Assembly (NCBI GenBank): GCA_002363385.1 | Contig: DEVL01000003.1 | Span: 1,121,503-1,185,502 of the forward strand | Direction: 5' to 3' | DNA length: 64,000 bases | Source: Stenotrophomonas maltophilia | GTDB lineage: Bacteria > Pseudomonadota > Gammaproteobacteria > Xanthomonadales > Xanthomonadaceae | In this document: positions 17,103 through 25,142 of the stretch, one piece after another | Layout: every line of letters begins with the position of its first letter | How positions within the stretch are numbered: the stretch's first letter is position 1 | Made by a program: the position numbers and the translations under genes | Notes under the pieces: model-generated | What the model was told of the DNA's origin: nothing | Databases searched by the model: none | Seen by the model: the letters and a program-made list of their open reading frames with translations, nothing else

Positions 17103-17981
17103 TCAGTGATCCCGCTCAACCGCCAGCCTGGCCAGCGCACGCAGGGCATCGGCCGTCTCGCCATACCCGGCCAGACCGTCGAACAGCTGCTCGCTCAACG
17201 TACGCAGATGCGCCTTGGCGCCGTCCATGCCCAGCAGCGCCGGGAAGGTCGACTTGGCCTGCGCCTCGTCCTTGCCGGCGGTTTTGCCGAGCTGTTCGGA
17301 ACTGGCCTCGACATCGAGGATGTCATCGCGCACCTGGAAGGCCAGGCCCAGCGACGCGGCAACCGTATCCAGCGTCGCCAGATCGGCGGCCGGTGCGTGC
17401 CCGCACAGCGCGCCCATGCGCACCGCGGCGCGGATCAGCGCGCCGGTCTTGAGCGCATGCATGCGTTCAAGATCCTGCAACGGCTGCTGGTGGCCGGTGG
17501 CGTCGATATCCAATGCCTGGCCGCCGCACATGCCGGCCGCGCCGGAGGCGTGCGCCAGGGTCTGCAGGCAGTCCACGCGCAGCTGCGCCGGCAGCGCCGC
17601 ATCGGCCAGCAGGCCGAACGCACGCGTCTGCAGGGCATCACCGGCGAGAATCGCGGTGGCTTCATCGAAAGCGATATGGGTGGTCGGGCGGCCGCGACGC
17701 AGGGCGTCATCGTCCATCGCCGGCAGATCGTCGTGCACCAGCGAATACGCATGGATCAGTTCTACCGCCATCGCAGGCGCATCCAGCGCGCGCTCGTCAG
17801 CGGTGAAGATCCGGCCGCTGGCATACACCAGGAGCGGGCGCATCCGCTTGCCGCCCCCGAGCACCGCATAGCGCATCGCCTGATGCAGACCACGCGGGGC
17901 GTCGGATGGAGAGGGCAGGCTGGTGTCGAGCTGGTGTTCGATCCGGTCGCGCCACCGCGCGAACGTGGCCTCAACCGTCAT
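17103..17981 (-). CDS. ispA: Polyprenyl synthetase, farnesyl diphosphate synthase type
   Basis: The enzyme condenses dimethylallyl and isopentenyl diphosphates to farnesyl diphosphate for quinones, peptidoglycan carrier lipid and other isoprenoids. The 292-residue product has the first aspartate-rich motif DDLPAMDDD (about residues 84-92) and the second DDILDVE, with GGGKRMRPLL for substrate binding and GGQALDI in between. The start at 17981 overlaps the xseB stop as ATGA, and a longer frame upstream lies inside xseB. The xseB-ispA pairing is conserved; dxs, often third, is not here. Confidence 0.94.
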   Translation of the reverse strand: MTVEATFARWRDRIEHQLDTSLPSPSDAPRGLHQAMRYAVLGGGKRMRPLLVYASGRIFTADERALDAPAMAVELIHAYSLVHDDLPAMDDDALRRGRPTTHIAFDEATAILAGDALQTRAFGLLADAALPAQLRVDCLQTLAHASGAAGMCGGQALDIDATGHQQPLQDLERMHALKTGALIRAAVRMGALCGHAPAADLATLDTVAASLGLAFQVRDDILDVEASSEQLGKTAGKDEAQAKSTFPALLGMDGAKAHLRTLSEQLFDGLAGYGETADALRALARLAVERDH

Positions 17982-18232
17982 GGCTGGGGCGGGTCGAAGG
18001 GTTCGGCGGTCTCGGGCTGGGCCGGATCGCTGAGCAGGCGCACGCGCAGTTCGGCCTGTTCCAGCGCCTGCTGGCACTGGCGGTACAGACCGACGCCACG
18101 TTCGTAGGCGCTGAGCGATTGTTCCAGGCTCATTTCGCCGGTTTCCATCTTCTCCACCAGTTGCTCCAGCTCTTCCAGCGATTGCTCGAAGTGGGCGACG
18201 GGGGAGGTTTCATTGGGGGACTTTTTTGCCAT
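17978..18232 (-). CDS. xseB: Exodeoxyribonuclease VII small subunit
   Basis: XseB binds XseA to form exonuclease VII, which degrades single-stranded DNA. The 84-residue product has the family helix pair HFEQSLEELEQLVEKMETGEM followed by LEQSLSAYERGVGLYRQCQQAL. Its last four bases overlap the ispA start. It lies 36 bases after tilS on the same strand. The Pro-rich tail (PAQPETAEPFDPPQP) is variable in the family. Confidence 0.95.
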   Translation of the reverse strand: MAKKSPNETSPVAHFEQSLEELEQLVEKMETGEMSLEQSLSAYERGVGLYRQCQQALEQAELRVRLLSDPAQPETAEPFDPPQP

Positions 18233-18268
18233 GCGACAAGTGTGGGCCGCTGGCCCGGCGGGGTCAAT

Positions 18269-19558
18269 TCACGCCGCGCCCGGGGTCCACTGCAAGTGCG
18301 CATGATGGGCCAGCAGCCACGGCTGCAGGGCCGCGCCGATGACGCGGTCGCCCGCGGCCAGCAGCGTGTCTTCATCGAACAGCAGCGGCAGCTGGCGGCG
18401 TTGCCACGGCGGCAGGCCCTGCTGCTGCAGCAGATCCTTCAGTGCGTGGGAATGCGTGCGCCCCGGCAGCTGGATGCGCTCGCCCCCGCGCCGCGCACGG
18501 ATCTGCACGGGCGTATCGAAACCGTCGGTGGTGCCAGCCAGGCGCAGTTCGCCGCCATCGGGCAGCGCCAGCGGCGCACGGCCATCCCAGTGCACGCTCC
18601 AGTCGGCCGGCAGCGCCAGACTGGCCGAGAGCAGGTGCAGCTGCCCGCGCCAGCGGCGGATGCGGGCACCCTGCCAGGCAAACTGCGCGTCGGCGTGGTG
18701 CGCGGCCGGGAGCAGCTCACGTTCAACCGCTTCCACGCCAGCGGCGGGAAGCGGCGGCAGGCCACTGCCACGCACCCAGTGCCGCAGCAACCGCGCGCGC
18801 CGCTCGACCGGTTGGCGCATCAGACGCGCGCAGTCGATCACGCCGGGGCCGACACTGCAGCGTTCCAGCGCATCGCGGTCGGCACTGTCGAGCAGGTGCT
18901 GGGACTGCGCGGACAATGCTGCACTGCGTGCGAATGCGGCATCGGCCTGAGGCCAGCGCTGACGCAGTTGCGGCAGCACGTGCAGGCGCAGGAAATTACG
19001 GTCGGCGTCATCGCTCGCGTTGCTGGGGTCTTCGATCCATTCCAAGCCTTCGGCCTGGGCATGCGCACGCAGGCTGCTGCGCGGAACCTCCAGCAATGGC
19101 CGCCACACGGTGCCGGCGCCGAACGCGCTGGTGACCTGCATGGAGGCCAGCCCATCCACGCCGGAGCCGCGCAGCGCCCGCAGCAGGAAGGTCTCGGCCT
19201 GGTCATCGCGATGATGGGCCAGTGCCAGCCGCTCGCCAGGCAACAGCTGTGAAGCGAACGCGTCGCGTCGGGCATGCCGCGCGGCAGCTTCCAGCCCTTG
19301 ACCCTGGTGACGGGGCACCTGTACGCGGATCACCCGCAGTGGAATGTTCCAGCTTGCGCAGACCTGCGTGCAGTGCACGGTCCACGCATCGGCCTGCTCC
19401 TGCAGACCGTGATGGATGTGCACGGCGCGCAGGCCGGCGGTGCGCTGGGCCGCCGAGGTGGCCAGCCAATGCAGCAGGACGGTGGAATCGAGCCCGCCGC
19501 TGAAGCCCACCAGCACGGGGTGGACGACAGAGGGCGGTGGCGGCAGCAGGGACGTCAT
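18269..19558 (-). CDS. tilS: tRNA(Ile)-lysidine synthetase
   Basis: TilS attaches lysine to C34 of tRNA-Ile(CAU), changing its decoding from AUG to AUA. The N-terminal PP-loop SGGLDSTVLLHW (about residues 19-30) binds ATP. HIHHGLQ, LAHHRDDQAETFLLRALRGSG and a C-terminal domain with RRGGERIQLPGR are as expected. From the chosen ATG the length is 429; an upstream ATG at 19615 would add 19 residues with no resemblance to the family. Confidence 0.92.
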   Translation of the reverse strand: MTSLLPPPPSVVHPVLVGFSGGLDSTVLLHWLATSAAQRTAGLRAVHIHHGLQEQADAWTVHCTQVCASWNIPLRVIRVQVPRHQGQGLEAAARHARRDAFASQLLPGERLALAHHRDDQAETFLLRALRGSGVDGLASMQVTSAFGAGTVWRPLLEVPRSSLRAHAQAEGLEWIEDPSNASDDADRNFLRLHVLPQLRQRWPQADAAFARSAALSAQSQHLLDSADRDALERCSVGPGVIDCARLMRQPVERRARLLRHWVRGSGLPPLPAAGVEAVERELLPAAHHADAQFAWQGARIRRWRGQLHLLSASLALPADWSVHWDGRAPLALPDGGELRLAGTTDGFDTPVQIRARRGGERIQLPGRTHSHALKDLLQQQGLPPWQRRQLPLLFDEDTLLAAGDRVIGAALQPWLLAHHAHLQWTPGAA

Positions 19559-19624
19559 GGGCAGGGCGATCTCAGGCAGGCCGGCAGTATCGGTGCTGCG
19601 TGGCGAGGATGCCACGCGCGGGGA

Positions 19625-20185
19625 TCACGGCGTGTCGGCATCCATCGCCGGGCGCCCCTGCCGATCAATGCGATACCAGGTGCCGCCGACCATCGCGATG
19701 TGGCCATGATCGTCCGGCGTACCCGGGCGGCAGCCCTCGCAGACGCGGGCAACGCCGTCTTCGAAGGCCCAGCCGAAATCGAACGTGGCCGGGAACGCCT
19801 GGCGCAGTTGCGTATCGAAATAGCCGATGCGTTGCCCGACACGGCCGCGCACCAGCCCCTCCACCACGTAGTCCGGGCCGTTGTCGAAGGTGATCACCGG
19901 CAGCTGCCGACCGTCGGAACGGACATAGTGGAATCCGCCGCCGGCATAAACGGCGGCCAACCCGTCCTGATCGTAGGGCAACGCCGCCAGCGCCGTGGCA
20001 TCCAGCATCAGACGCCCATCGCGCCACTGGCAACCGGCCAGCGGTTGCAGGCCCTCTTCCTCGGTAAGCACGGTGCACGCGCTGCCGGTGCCCCACGCCG
20101 TGGCGGAGGCCAACAGGCCGGCTGCCAGCAGCAGGAGCCTCACGTAGCGGCCCCTGTTCGTCGTGTTGCAGGTCGGCAGACGCAT
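19625..20185 (-). CDS. Exported WG-repeat-like protein
   Basis: A 186-residue protein with an N-terminal signal (RLLLLAAGLLASATAWG). The body shows repeated beta units resembling WG repeats: YVRSDGRQLPVITFDNGPDY, IGYFDTQLRQAFPATFDFGW and FEDGVARVCEGCR, ending in WYRIDRQGRP. Two cysteines in CEGC could bind metal or form a disulfide. Its ATG shares bases with the stop of the upstream phosphatase (TAATG), implying translational coupling. Function is unknown. A GTG at 20143, just before the signal, is an alternative start. Confidence 0.75.
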   Translation of the reverse strand: MRLPTCNTTNRGRYVRLLLLAAGLLASATAWGTGSACTVLTEEEGLQPLAGCQWRDGRLMLDATALAALPYDQDGLAAVYAGGGFHYVRSDGRQLPVITFDNGPDYVVEGLVRGRVGQRIGYFDTQLRQAFPATFDFGWAFEDGVARVCEGCRPGTPDDHGHIAMVGGTWYRIDRQGRPAMDADTP

Positions 20186-21897
20186 TATTGGCTGTCGCCG
20201 GCCGGGCGCTCGAACGCGGTCGGCTTGGGCAGTTCGACCGGCACGCCCTTGGCGTCGCAGGTGCCTGCCTCGCACAGGCGCTGACGCAGGCGCGGGGTGG
20301 CCTGCACGATCATGTGGTAGATCGTGTTCTGCTCCATCGTGCCGCGCACGGCCTTGCTGCCCGGGCCACGCGCCCAGATGCCGACGTCTTCGCCGCCATG
20401 CGATTCGCTCTTGGCCGGCACCAGCGCTTCCTGCATGTAATCGGGATGCTCGGTATCCACCGCGGTCAGGTCGGGCCGGCCGGTGGTCGGGTCGAAGCTG
20501 CTCGGGTTGTGCGGGTACCGCTTCGGGCCGCCCGGCTGCTGGTTGGTGGCACCGGTGTAGCCCGGGCCGTTGGCGTAGGTCAGCGTGGTGTAGGGCAGGC
20601 CCAGGCCATCGCGCGCCAGCTCCAGCTTGCCCGCACCGTCTTCGCCGCCCTTGTCCTTGACCTTGCCCAGGATCGGATTGCCACGTGCCGGGTAACCGAC
20701 GAAGTTCAGCGTGTGCGAATGATCGGCGGTGACGATGATCAGCGTGTCCTGGTCGGAGGTCGCCTCGACGGCCGCGCGCACCGCATCGGACATCGCGACC
20801 GTATCGGTCAGTGCCCGGTAGGCATTGCCGCTGTGGTTGGCGTGATCGATGCGCGCGCCTTCCACCATCAGCACATAGCCTTCCTGGTGACGCGACAGGT
20901 TGGCGATCGCCGCCTGGGTCAGCTCGGCCAGGCTCGGCTCACCGGCCGGATCGTCCTTGCGCTCGGCTTCATAACGCATGTGGTCCGGCTCGAACAGGCC
21001 CAGGATCGCCGGTGCCTTCGCGGCTGCCTGCAACTGCTTGGCATTCCACACGTAGGCACCCTGCGGGTGGGCCTGCTGCCACTCGGTCACCAGGCTGCGC
21101 CCGTCCAGGCGCTGGCCGACCTTGTCGTCATATTCCGGATCGCGTTCTTCCACCGTGGTGAACTCACCGCGGCCGCCGCCCAGGGCGACCAGCGGGCCGC
21201 GCCCGAAGCGCGAGGTCGACAGCAGCTGCTGGGCAATATCGCGGCAACCTGCGGCCTTGGCCTCTTCGGGCACGTCGGTATCATTTTCCCAGTTGCGCTC
21301 CGGCGAGTGGGCGTAGGTGGCCGCCGGGGTGGCATGGGTCAGGCGCGCGGTGGAGACCACGCCGGTGGCCATCCCGGCGCTGTCGGCCAGCTGCAGCCAG
21401 GTCAGCAGCCCCTTGTTCAGGCTGTCGGCACAGTCATTGCGGGTGCCCGCGCTGACACCGATCGCGCCCATGTGGGTCTTCACGCCGGTGGTGATTGCCG
21501 TCATCGTGCCGGCCGAATCCGGCGTCTGCGAATCGGTGTTGTAGGTCTTGCTGAACGCCGTGGCCGGGAAGCGCTCCCAGGACAACAGGTTTTCCTCGCC
21601 CGGGCGGCCATTGCGCTGACCTTCGAAGATGCGCGCCGCCGCCACCGTGGTCAGGCTCATGCCATCGCCCAGGAACAGGATGACGTTCTTGGCCTTGCCG
21701 TCCATCGCCCCGGTGCTGGCTGCACGCGCCGCGCCGCTGCGGTACCACCACTGCGGGGTTTCCCCGGCGGGGTGGGCAATGGCCGGCACATCGACCTGGA
21801 CCGCGCCGGCAGCAGCGCTGGAGGAGGGAGCGGTACTGGCGCAGGCGCCGAGCAGCAGGGTGGTGACGGCGGCCACCAGAGGCGTGAAACGGGACAT
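20185..21897 (-). CDS. Alkaline phosphatase, probable lipoprotein
   Basis: An enzyme of the PhoA alkaline phosphatase family that releases phosphate from organic monoesters outside the inner membrane. The 570-residue product has a lipobox-like end to its signal (TTLLLGAC, Cys near residue 19). The metal site starts at NVILFLGDGMSLTTV, the nucleophile motif is QTPDSAGTMTAI, and further ligands are in EGARIDHANHSGNA, VTADHSHTL and SESHGGEDVGIWARG. The start follows no strong ribosome site but gives a normal signal; the open frame extends 23 codons upstream. It is coupled to a WG-repeat gene downstream. No Pho box was recognised. Confidence 0.9.
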   Translation of the reverse strand: MSRFTPLVAAVTTLLLGACASTAPSSSAAAGAVQVDVPAIAHPAGETPQWWYRSGAARAASTGAMDGKAKNVILFLGDGMSLTTVAAARIFEGQRNGRPGEENLLSWERFPATAFSKTYNTDSQTPDSAGTMTAITTGVKTHMGAIGVSAGTRNDCADSLNKGLLTWLQLADSAGMATGVVSTARLTHATPAATYAHSPERNWENDTDVPEEAKAAGCRDIAQQLLSTSRFGRGPLVALGGGRGEFTTVEERDPEYDDKVGQRLDGRSLVTEWQQAHPQGAYVWNAKQLQAAAKAPAILGLFEPDHMRYEAERKDDPAGEPSLAELTQAAIANLSRHQEGYVLMVEGARIDHANHSGNAYRALTDTVAMSDAVRAAVEATSDQDTLIIVTADHSHTLNFVGYPARGNPILGKVKDKGGEDGAGKLELARDGLGLPYTTLTYANGPGYTGATNQQPGGPKRYPHNPSSFDPTTGRPDLTAVDTEHPDYMQEALVPAKSESHGGEDVGIWARGPGSKAVRGTMEQNTIYHMIVQATPRLRQRLCEAGTCDAKGVPVELPKPTAFERPAGDSQ

Positions 21898-22046
21898 GGA
21901 CGGGCAAATCTCACATGTGAAACGGGCGTTCATTATGCAGAACGCTGCAAGGCACGCCGATGACACGCTGATTTTCCGTGTACGCCTCGTTCCGACGCCC
22001 CGCTTGGGCTAAGGTGCCTAGCTGTCAAATCATCTCTGGAAAGCGC

Positions 22047-23375
22047 ATGAAGCTGGTCTCTGCCTGGCTGCGGATCCCCTTCTGGCAACGGGTCCTGGGC
22101 GGCTTCGTGCTGGGTGCCCTGGCCGGCTGGCTGCTCGGGCCCGCCGCTGAAACCTGGTTCGGCCCGCTCGGCGATCTCTACGTCACCCTGATCAAAATGA
22201 TCGCGGTGCCGCTGGTGTTCTTCGCCGTGATCAACGCCATCTCCTCGCTGCACGGGCAGAAGTCCGTCGCCGCCCTGGGCGGGCGCACCTTCCTGTGGTT
22301 CATCATCACCGCCGCCCTGGCGGTCTGCGTGGGCCTTGCCGTGGGCACCGTCATGCAGCCCGGCAGCGGCGCGCTCAGCCTGAGCATGGACCACGGCTAC
22401 ACCCCCCGCGAAGTACCCAGCGTGATCAAGGTGCTGATGGATGTCGTGCCCTCCAACGTGTTCTACGCGTTGACCGGCATCGGCACCCGCATCAACAGCG
22501 CCGGTGAAACTGTCCTGGCCGCCGGGCGCGGCTCGATCCTGCCGGTGATCTTCTTCGCCGGACTGCTCGGTTTTGCCATGGTCAAGCTCGGCGACAAGGT
22601 CAGCGAAGCACGCAAGCTGACCGGGCAGATGAGCGAGATCATGATCCAGGTGACCCGCTTCGTGCTGGAGATCACCCCGCTGGGCACCTTCGGCCTGATC
22701 GCCGGCCTGGTCGGCAGCTACGGCTTTGAAAAGCTGCTGCCGCTCGGCAACTTCGTGCTCGCCCTGTACATCGCCTGCGCCGTGCACATCGTCGTGGTCT
22801 ACGGCAGCCTGCTGCTCATGCACGGCCTGAACCCGCTCAAGTTCTTCCGCGGCGCCGCCCCCGGCATGCAGGTCGCCTTCGTCAGCTCCTCCAGCTTCGC
22901 CGCCATGCCCGCCGCGATGCGCTCGATCACCCACAACCTCGGCGTCAACAAGGACTACGCCTCCTTCGCTGTCCCCCTAGGCGCCAGCATCAAGATGGAC
23001 GGCTGCGGCGCGATCTATCCCGCCTTGTGCGCGGTCTTCATTGCCCAGTACACCGGCGTCCCGCTCAGCCCCGAGCAGTACATCGTCGTCCTGATCGCCT
23101 CGGTCCTGGGCAGCTTCGGCACCGCCGGCGTCCCCGGCACCGCCGTCGTGATGGCCACCGTCGTCCTCAGCGCCGCCAACCTCCCGCTGGAAACCATCGG
23201 TTACCTCTACGCCATCGACCGCATCCTGGACATGATGCGCACCATGACCAACGTCACCGGCCAGATGCTGGTCCCGGTCATCGTCGCCAAGGAAACCGGC
23301 CTGCTCGACCGCGCGGTCTACGACAACCCATCCACCAACCTCGGTGTGGACGAAGGCGAAGAACGAACGTCCTGA
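22047..23375 (+). CDS. Dicarboxylate/amino acid:cation symporter
   Basis: A 442-residue DAACS-family inner-membrane carrier. About eight hydrophobic segments are visible, with the family hallmark regions: LIKMIAVPLVFFAVINAI, the serine-rich hairpin VAFVSSSSFAAMPAAMRSI, the unwound-helix segment GASIKMDGCGAIYPALCA, and MMRTMTNVTGQMLVPVIVA. In most relatives the third reads NMDG; here the Asn is Lys, which may alter substrate or ion coupling. The start ATG is after GGAAAGCGC. It ends 20 bases before a strong terminator and stands alone on this strand. Confidence 0.9.
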   Translation: MKLVSAWLRIPFWQRVLGGFVLGALAGWLLGPAAETWFGPLGDLYVTLIKMIAVPLVFFAVINAISSLHGQKSVAALGGRTFLWFIITAALAVCVGLAVGTVMQPGSGALSLSMDHGYTPREVPSVIKVLMDVVPSNVFYALTGIGTRINSAGETVLAAGRGSILPVIFFAGLLGFAMVKLGDKVSEARKLTGQMSEIMIQVTRFVLEITPLGTFGLIAGLVGSYGFEKLLPLGNFVLALYIACAVHIVVVYGSLLLMHGLNPLKFFRGAAPGMQVAFVSSSSFAAMPAAMRSITHNLGVNKDYASFAVPLGASIKMDGCGAIYPALCAVFIAQYTGVPLSPEQYIVVLIASVLGSFGTAGVPGTAVVMATVVLSAANLPLETIGYLYAIDRILDMMRTMTNVTGQMLVPVIVAKETGLLDRAVYDNPSTNLGVDEGEERTS

Positions 23376-23395
23376 TGCAGGCACCAGATCAGAAC

Positions 23396-23427
23396 AAAGA
23401 GACCGGCGAAAGCCGGTCTTTTTTTTC
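23396..23427 (+). terminator. Terminator after the symporter
   Basis: An 8-bp stem AGACCGGC/GCCGGTCT with a GAAA loop is followed by eight T residues. Confidence 0.95.
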
Positions 23428-23452
23428 CGCTTGGGGTCGTCGCGAGCGTTAC

Positions 23453-23559
23453 GCCCCGAAACGACCGGCAGGCCCCTCGGCAAATGTCCCCCGGCCGCCG
23501 CCTGGCGGCGACGGCCTCCTCCTTGATTTTGCCCAGGAGCCTGCCGGCCGCTTCGGGGC
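23453..23559. repeat. 107-base imperfect palindrome, REP-like
   Basis: GCCCCGAAACGACCGGCAGGC (first 20 shown end at 23472; the arm runs 23453-23473) is matched at 23539-23559 by its complement with two mismatches over 21 bases. The region between contains a smaller G+C hairpin (GGCCGCCGCC/GGCGGCGACGGCC). Such a structure in a gap suggests a repeat element or a structured RNA. I cannot tell whether it recurs elsewhere in the genome. Confidence 0.6.
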
Positions 23560-23710
23560 TCGTGCGCGGTGGTAGGTGTACCTGCAAACCGGTGCTTGCC
23601 GTGAGGCGCCAGTGGCGTGGCCCATCGCTCGGCGCACCCGCCGCCTCCGCCAGTAAATAGTGAAGCGATACGCTCGTCAGCAAACCATCCTGAACCCGCA
23701 CCGTAACCGC

Positions 23711-23742
23711 GTGTATCACCCGGTGTAACACCTGTGATACAC
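23711..23742 (+). promoter_or_regulatory. Three clustered dyads, candidate activator sites
   Basis: GTGTATCAC (23711-23719), GTGTAACAC (23723-23731) and GTGATACAC (23734-23742) lie in a 32-base cluster. The first and third are exact complements, and the middle one is itself a near-perfect dyad (GGTGTAACACC). They sit about 170-200 bases before the predicted start of transcription of the sigma-54 promoter, the usual place for enhancer-binding activators. The protein that binds is inferred to be the neighbouring activator. Confidence 0.65.
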
Positions 23743-23885
23743 CCGCACCACGCCTGCCTCTCAGCGTAACCTCATCCACCGCCCAACCTATTCATCCACC
23801 CAACCGCTAACTTCGCTGTAACAGCAATGTTGCGTGCGATTAACCCCAACCGCACGAAAGCCCAGCAAACACGGGCATCCGGAAC

Positions 23886-23902
23886 TTGGCACGAATGCTG
23901 CT
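23886..23902 (+). promoter_or_regulatory. Sigma-54 promoter of the Fap-like operon
   Basis: TTGGCACGAATGCTGCT matches the -24/-12 consensus YTGGCACGRNNNTTGCW at all fixed positions but one. The invariant GG (23888-23889) and GC (23900-23901) are separated by ten bases as required. Transcription would start near 23912, giving a leader of about 20 bases with a CGGAGG ribosome site before the ATG at 23933. Confidence 0.85.
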
Positions 23903-23932
23903 CCACCCCTCCGCATGTAATCGGAGGTCGCC

Positions 23933-24463
23933 ATGGACAGCGTTGCCGCACACCGCACACGACACACCACACTCTGGCTGCTCGCCGTTGCACTCATCGT
24001 GCCGGCGGCCGCCAACGCCTCCGGCGCACGCCAGGGCGTCAAGCCGCAGCCAGGCGAAATGGTGCTGCTGCGCGATGTCTCCGCGCGGCCTGCCTACCGC
24101 CCGGCACCGCCCGGCATGGCGCTGATCGCCGATCCGTCGCCGAAGCGCGAAGTCGGCCAGGCCCTCGGTACCTCCACCGGCATGGATGAACTCAGCGACG
24201 ACGACTACGCCTCGCTCGGTTCCAACACCGGTGCCGGCATCCCGCGCAGCGCCACCACCATCGAGCGTGTCACCGGCCATACCGTCAACGGCACCCTCGG
24301 CAAGGTCACCGACAGCGGCATGCTCTCCAGCGGGCAGCTCAGCAACACCATCGGGGGCCCCATGGGCGCGGTCGGCAATGCCACCCGCGGCATCGGCGAC
24401 CAGGTGCGCGGCGCACTCGCGCAGTTCCCGCTCGGGCAGCCTGCAGGTGGGCCCGGCAAATGA
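23933..24463 (+). CDS. FapA-like exported protein, first gene of the amyloid operon
   Basis: A 176-residue protein with a signal peptide (LWLLAVALIVPAAANA, cleavage near residue 30). The remainder is low in hydrophobic residues and ends in a Gly/Asn-rich tract with short periodic segments: VTGHTVNGTLGKVTDSGM, SSGQLSNTIGGPMGAVGNA and GIGDQVRGALAQF. It has no known enzyme motif. In Pseudomonas, FapA is a small periplasmic protein that influences which subunit enters the fibre, and position, size and export suit that role here. The assignment is from gene order, as similarity is weak by eye. The ribosome site CGGAGG is close to the ATG. The stop overlaps the next gene as ATGA. Confidence 0.6.
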   Translation: MDSVAAHRTRHTTLWLLAVALIVPAAANASGARQGVKPQPGEMVLLRDVSARPAYRPAPPGMALIADPSPKREVGQALGTSTGMDELSDDDYASLGSNTGAGIPRSATTIERVTGHTVNGTLGKVTDSGMLSSGQLSNTIGGPMGAVGNATRGIGDQVRGALAQFPLGQPAGGPGK

Positions 24464-25098
24464 ACATCGCCCTGCGCAACATGGTGCTCACCAGCCTGCT
24501 GCTCGCACCACTGGGCGCGCACGCCCAGCAGAGCAGCGACTATGCGGCGATGCTCTCCTACCTCAATCAGAGCCGCATCGACGGCCGCACCCTGGCTGGC
24601 GCCGATGGCGCCATCACCGTCAACATGGCTGCCGGTGATCTCAACCAGCAGGCCAACCTGATGGGCATCGCCAACGGCCGCAACGCCCACATCAATGTGA
24701 ATGCGCGCCAGCAGCAGTCCAACAACCTCAGCCTCAGCGATACCGCCATGGACGCCAGCGCCACGCTCGGCGGCCAGGCACTCAACGGCGCCCGAGGCGT
24801 GGCATCGATCAACCAGGCCAGCGGCAACGGCAACGCGACGCTCAACGTCGTGACCGCCACGCTGGCGCAACAGGGCATACGCGAAACGAACGACGAGGCT
24901 TTGGCTGCGTCGGGCGCACTCGCGTCAGCAGGGGGGCAGGGGGCCGTCAACAGCGGTCGGTCGGCCGGAACTCGCAGGGTGGCGGTCGAGGCCTCCGCAC
25001 TGCAGGGATTCGACGGCGTCCTGCAACTCAATCAGATCGCGGGATCCGGCAACGCCACCGCAAACCAACTGAGCATTTCGGTGCAGTCCACCCCGTGA
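24460..25098 (+). CDS. FapB-like repeat subunit
   Basis: A 212-residue exported protein (signal MNIALRNMVLTSLLLAPLGA then HAQ). It carries three repeats of the amyloid-subunit type with alternating small polar residues: GAITVNMAAGDLNQQANLMG (about residues 50-70), GVASINQASGNGNATLNVVT and GVLQLNQIAGSGNATANQLS at the end. These resemble the GxxxN-x-AxGxxNxQxN repeats of FapB and FapC in Pseudomonas, where FapB is the minor component that may nucleate fibres. It overlaps the previous gene by four bases. No cysteine is visible. The FapB role is inferred from order, size and repeats. Confidence 0.68.
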   Translation: MNIALRNMVLTSLLLAPLGAHAQQSSDYAAMLSYLNQSRIDGRTLAGADGAITVNMAAGDLNQQANLMGIANGRNAHINVNARQQQSNNLSLSDTAMDASATLGGQALNGARGVASINQASGNGNATLNVVTATLAQQGIRETNDEALAASGALASAGGQGAVNSGRSAGTRRVAVEASALQGFDGVLQLNQIAGSGNATANQLSISVQSTP

Positions 25099-25142
25099 GT
25101 AGTCACATCCACCCGATTGTCTGTGATGAGAGAGAGGGCACC

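Larger units (their letters stand above)
23428..23932. other. Intergenic regulatory region before the Fap-like operon
   Basis: This 505-base gap holds a 107-base imperfect palindrome, three clustered 9-bp dyads and a sigma-54 promoter, listed separately. An imperfect direct repeat of CATCCACC(G)CCCAACC occurs near 23773-23803. A minus-strand frame across it (23318-23779) shows no recognisable domain and covers the terminator and palindrome, so I do not call a gene. Confidence 0.7.

Noticed and set aside
23318..23779. Minus-strand frame of 153 codons upstream of the Fap-like operon
   Set aside because: It runs across the symporter's end, its terminator and the palindrome, and resembles no known protein.
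23908..23927. CCTCCG opposite the CGGAGG ribosome site of the first amyloid gene, which could sequester it
   Set aside because: The predicted sigma-54 transcript begins near 23912, so most of the CCTCCG arm would not be in the mRNA.
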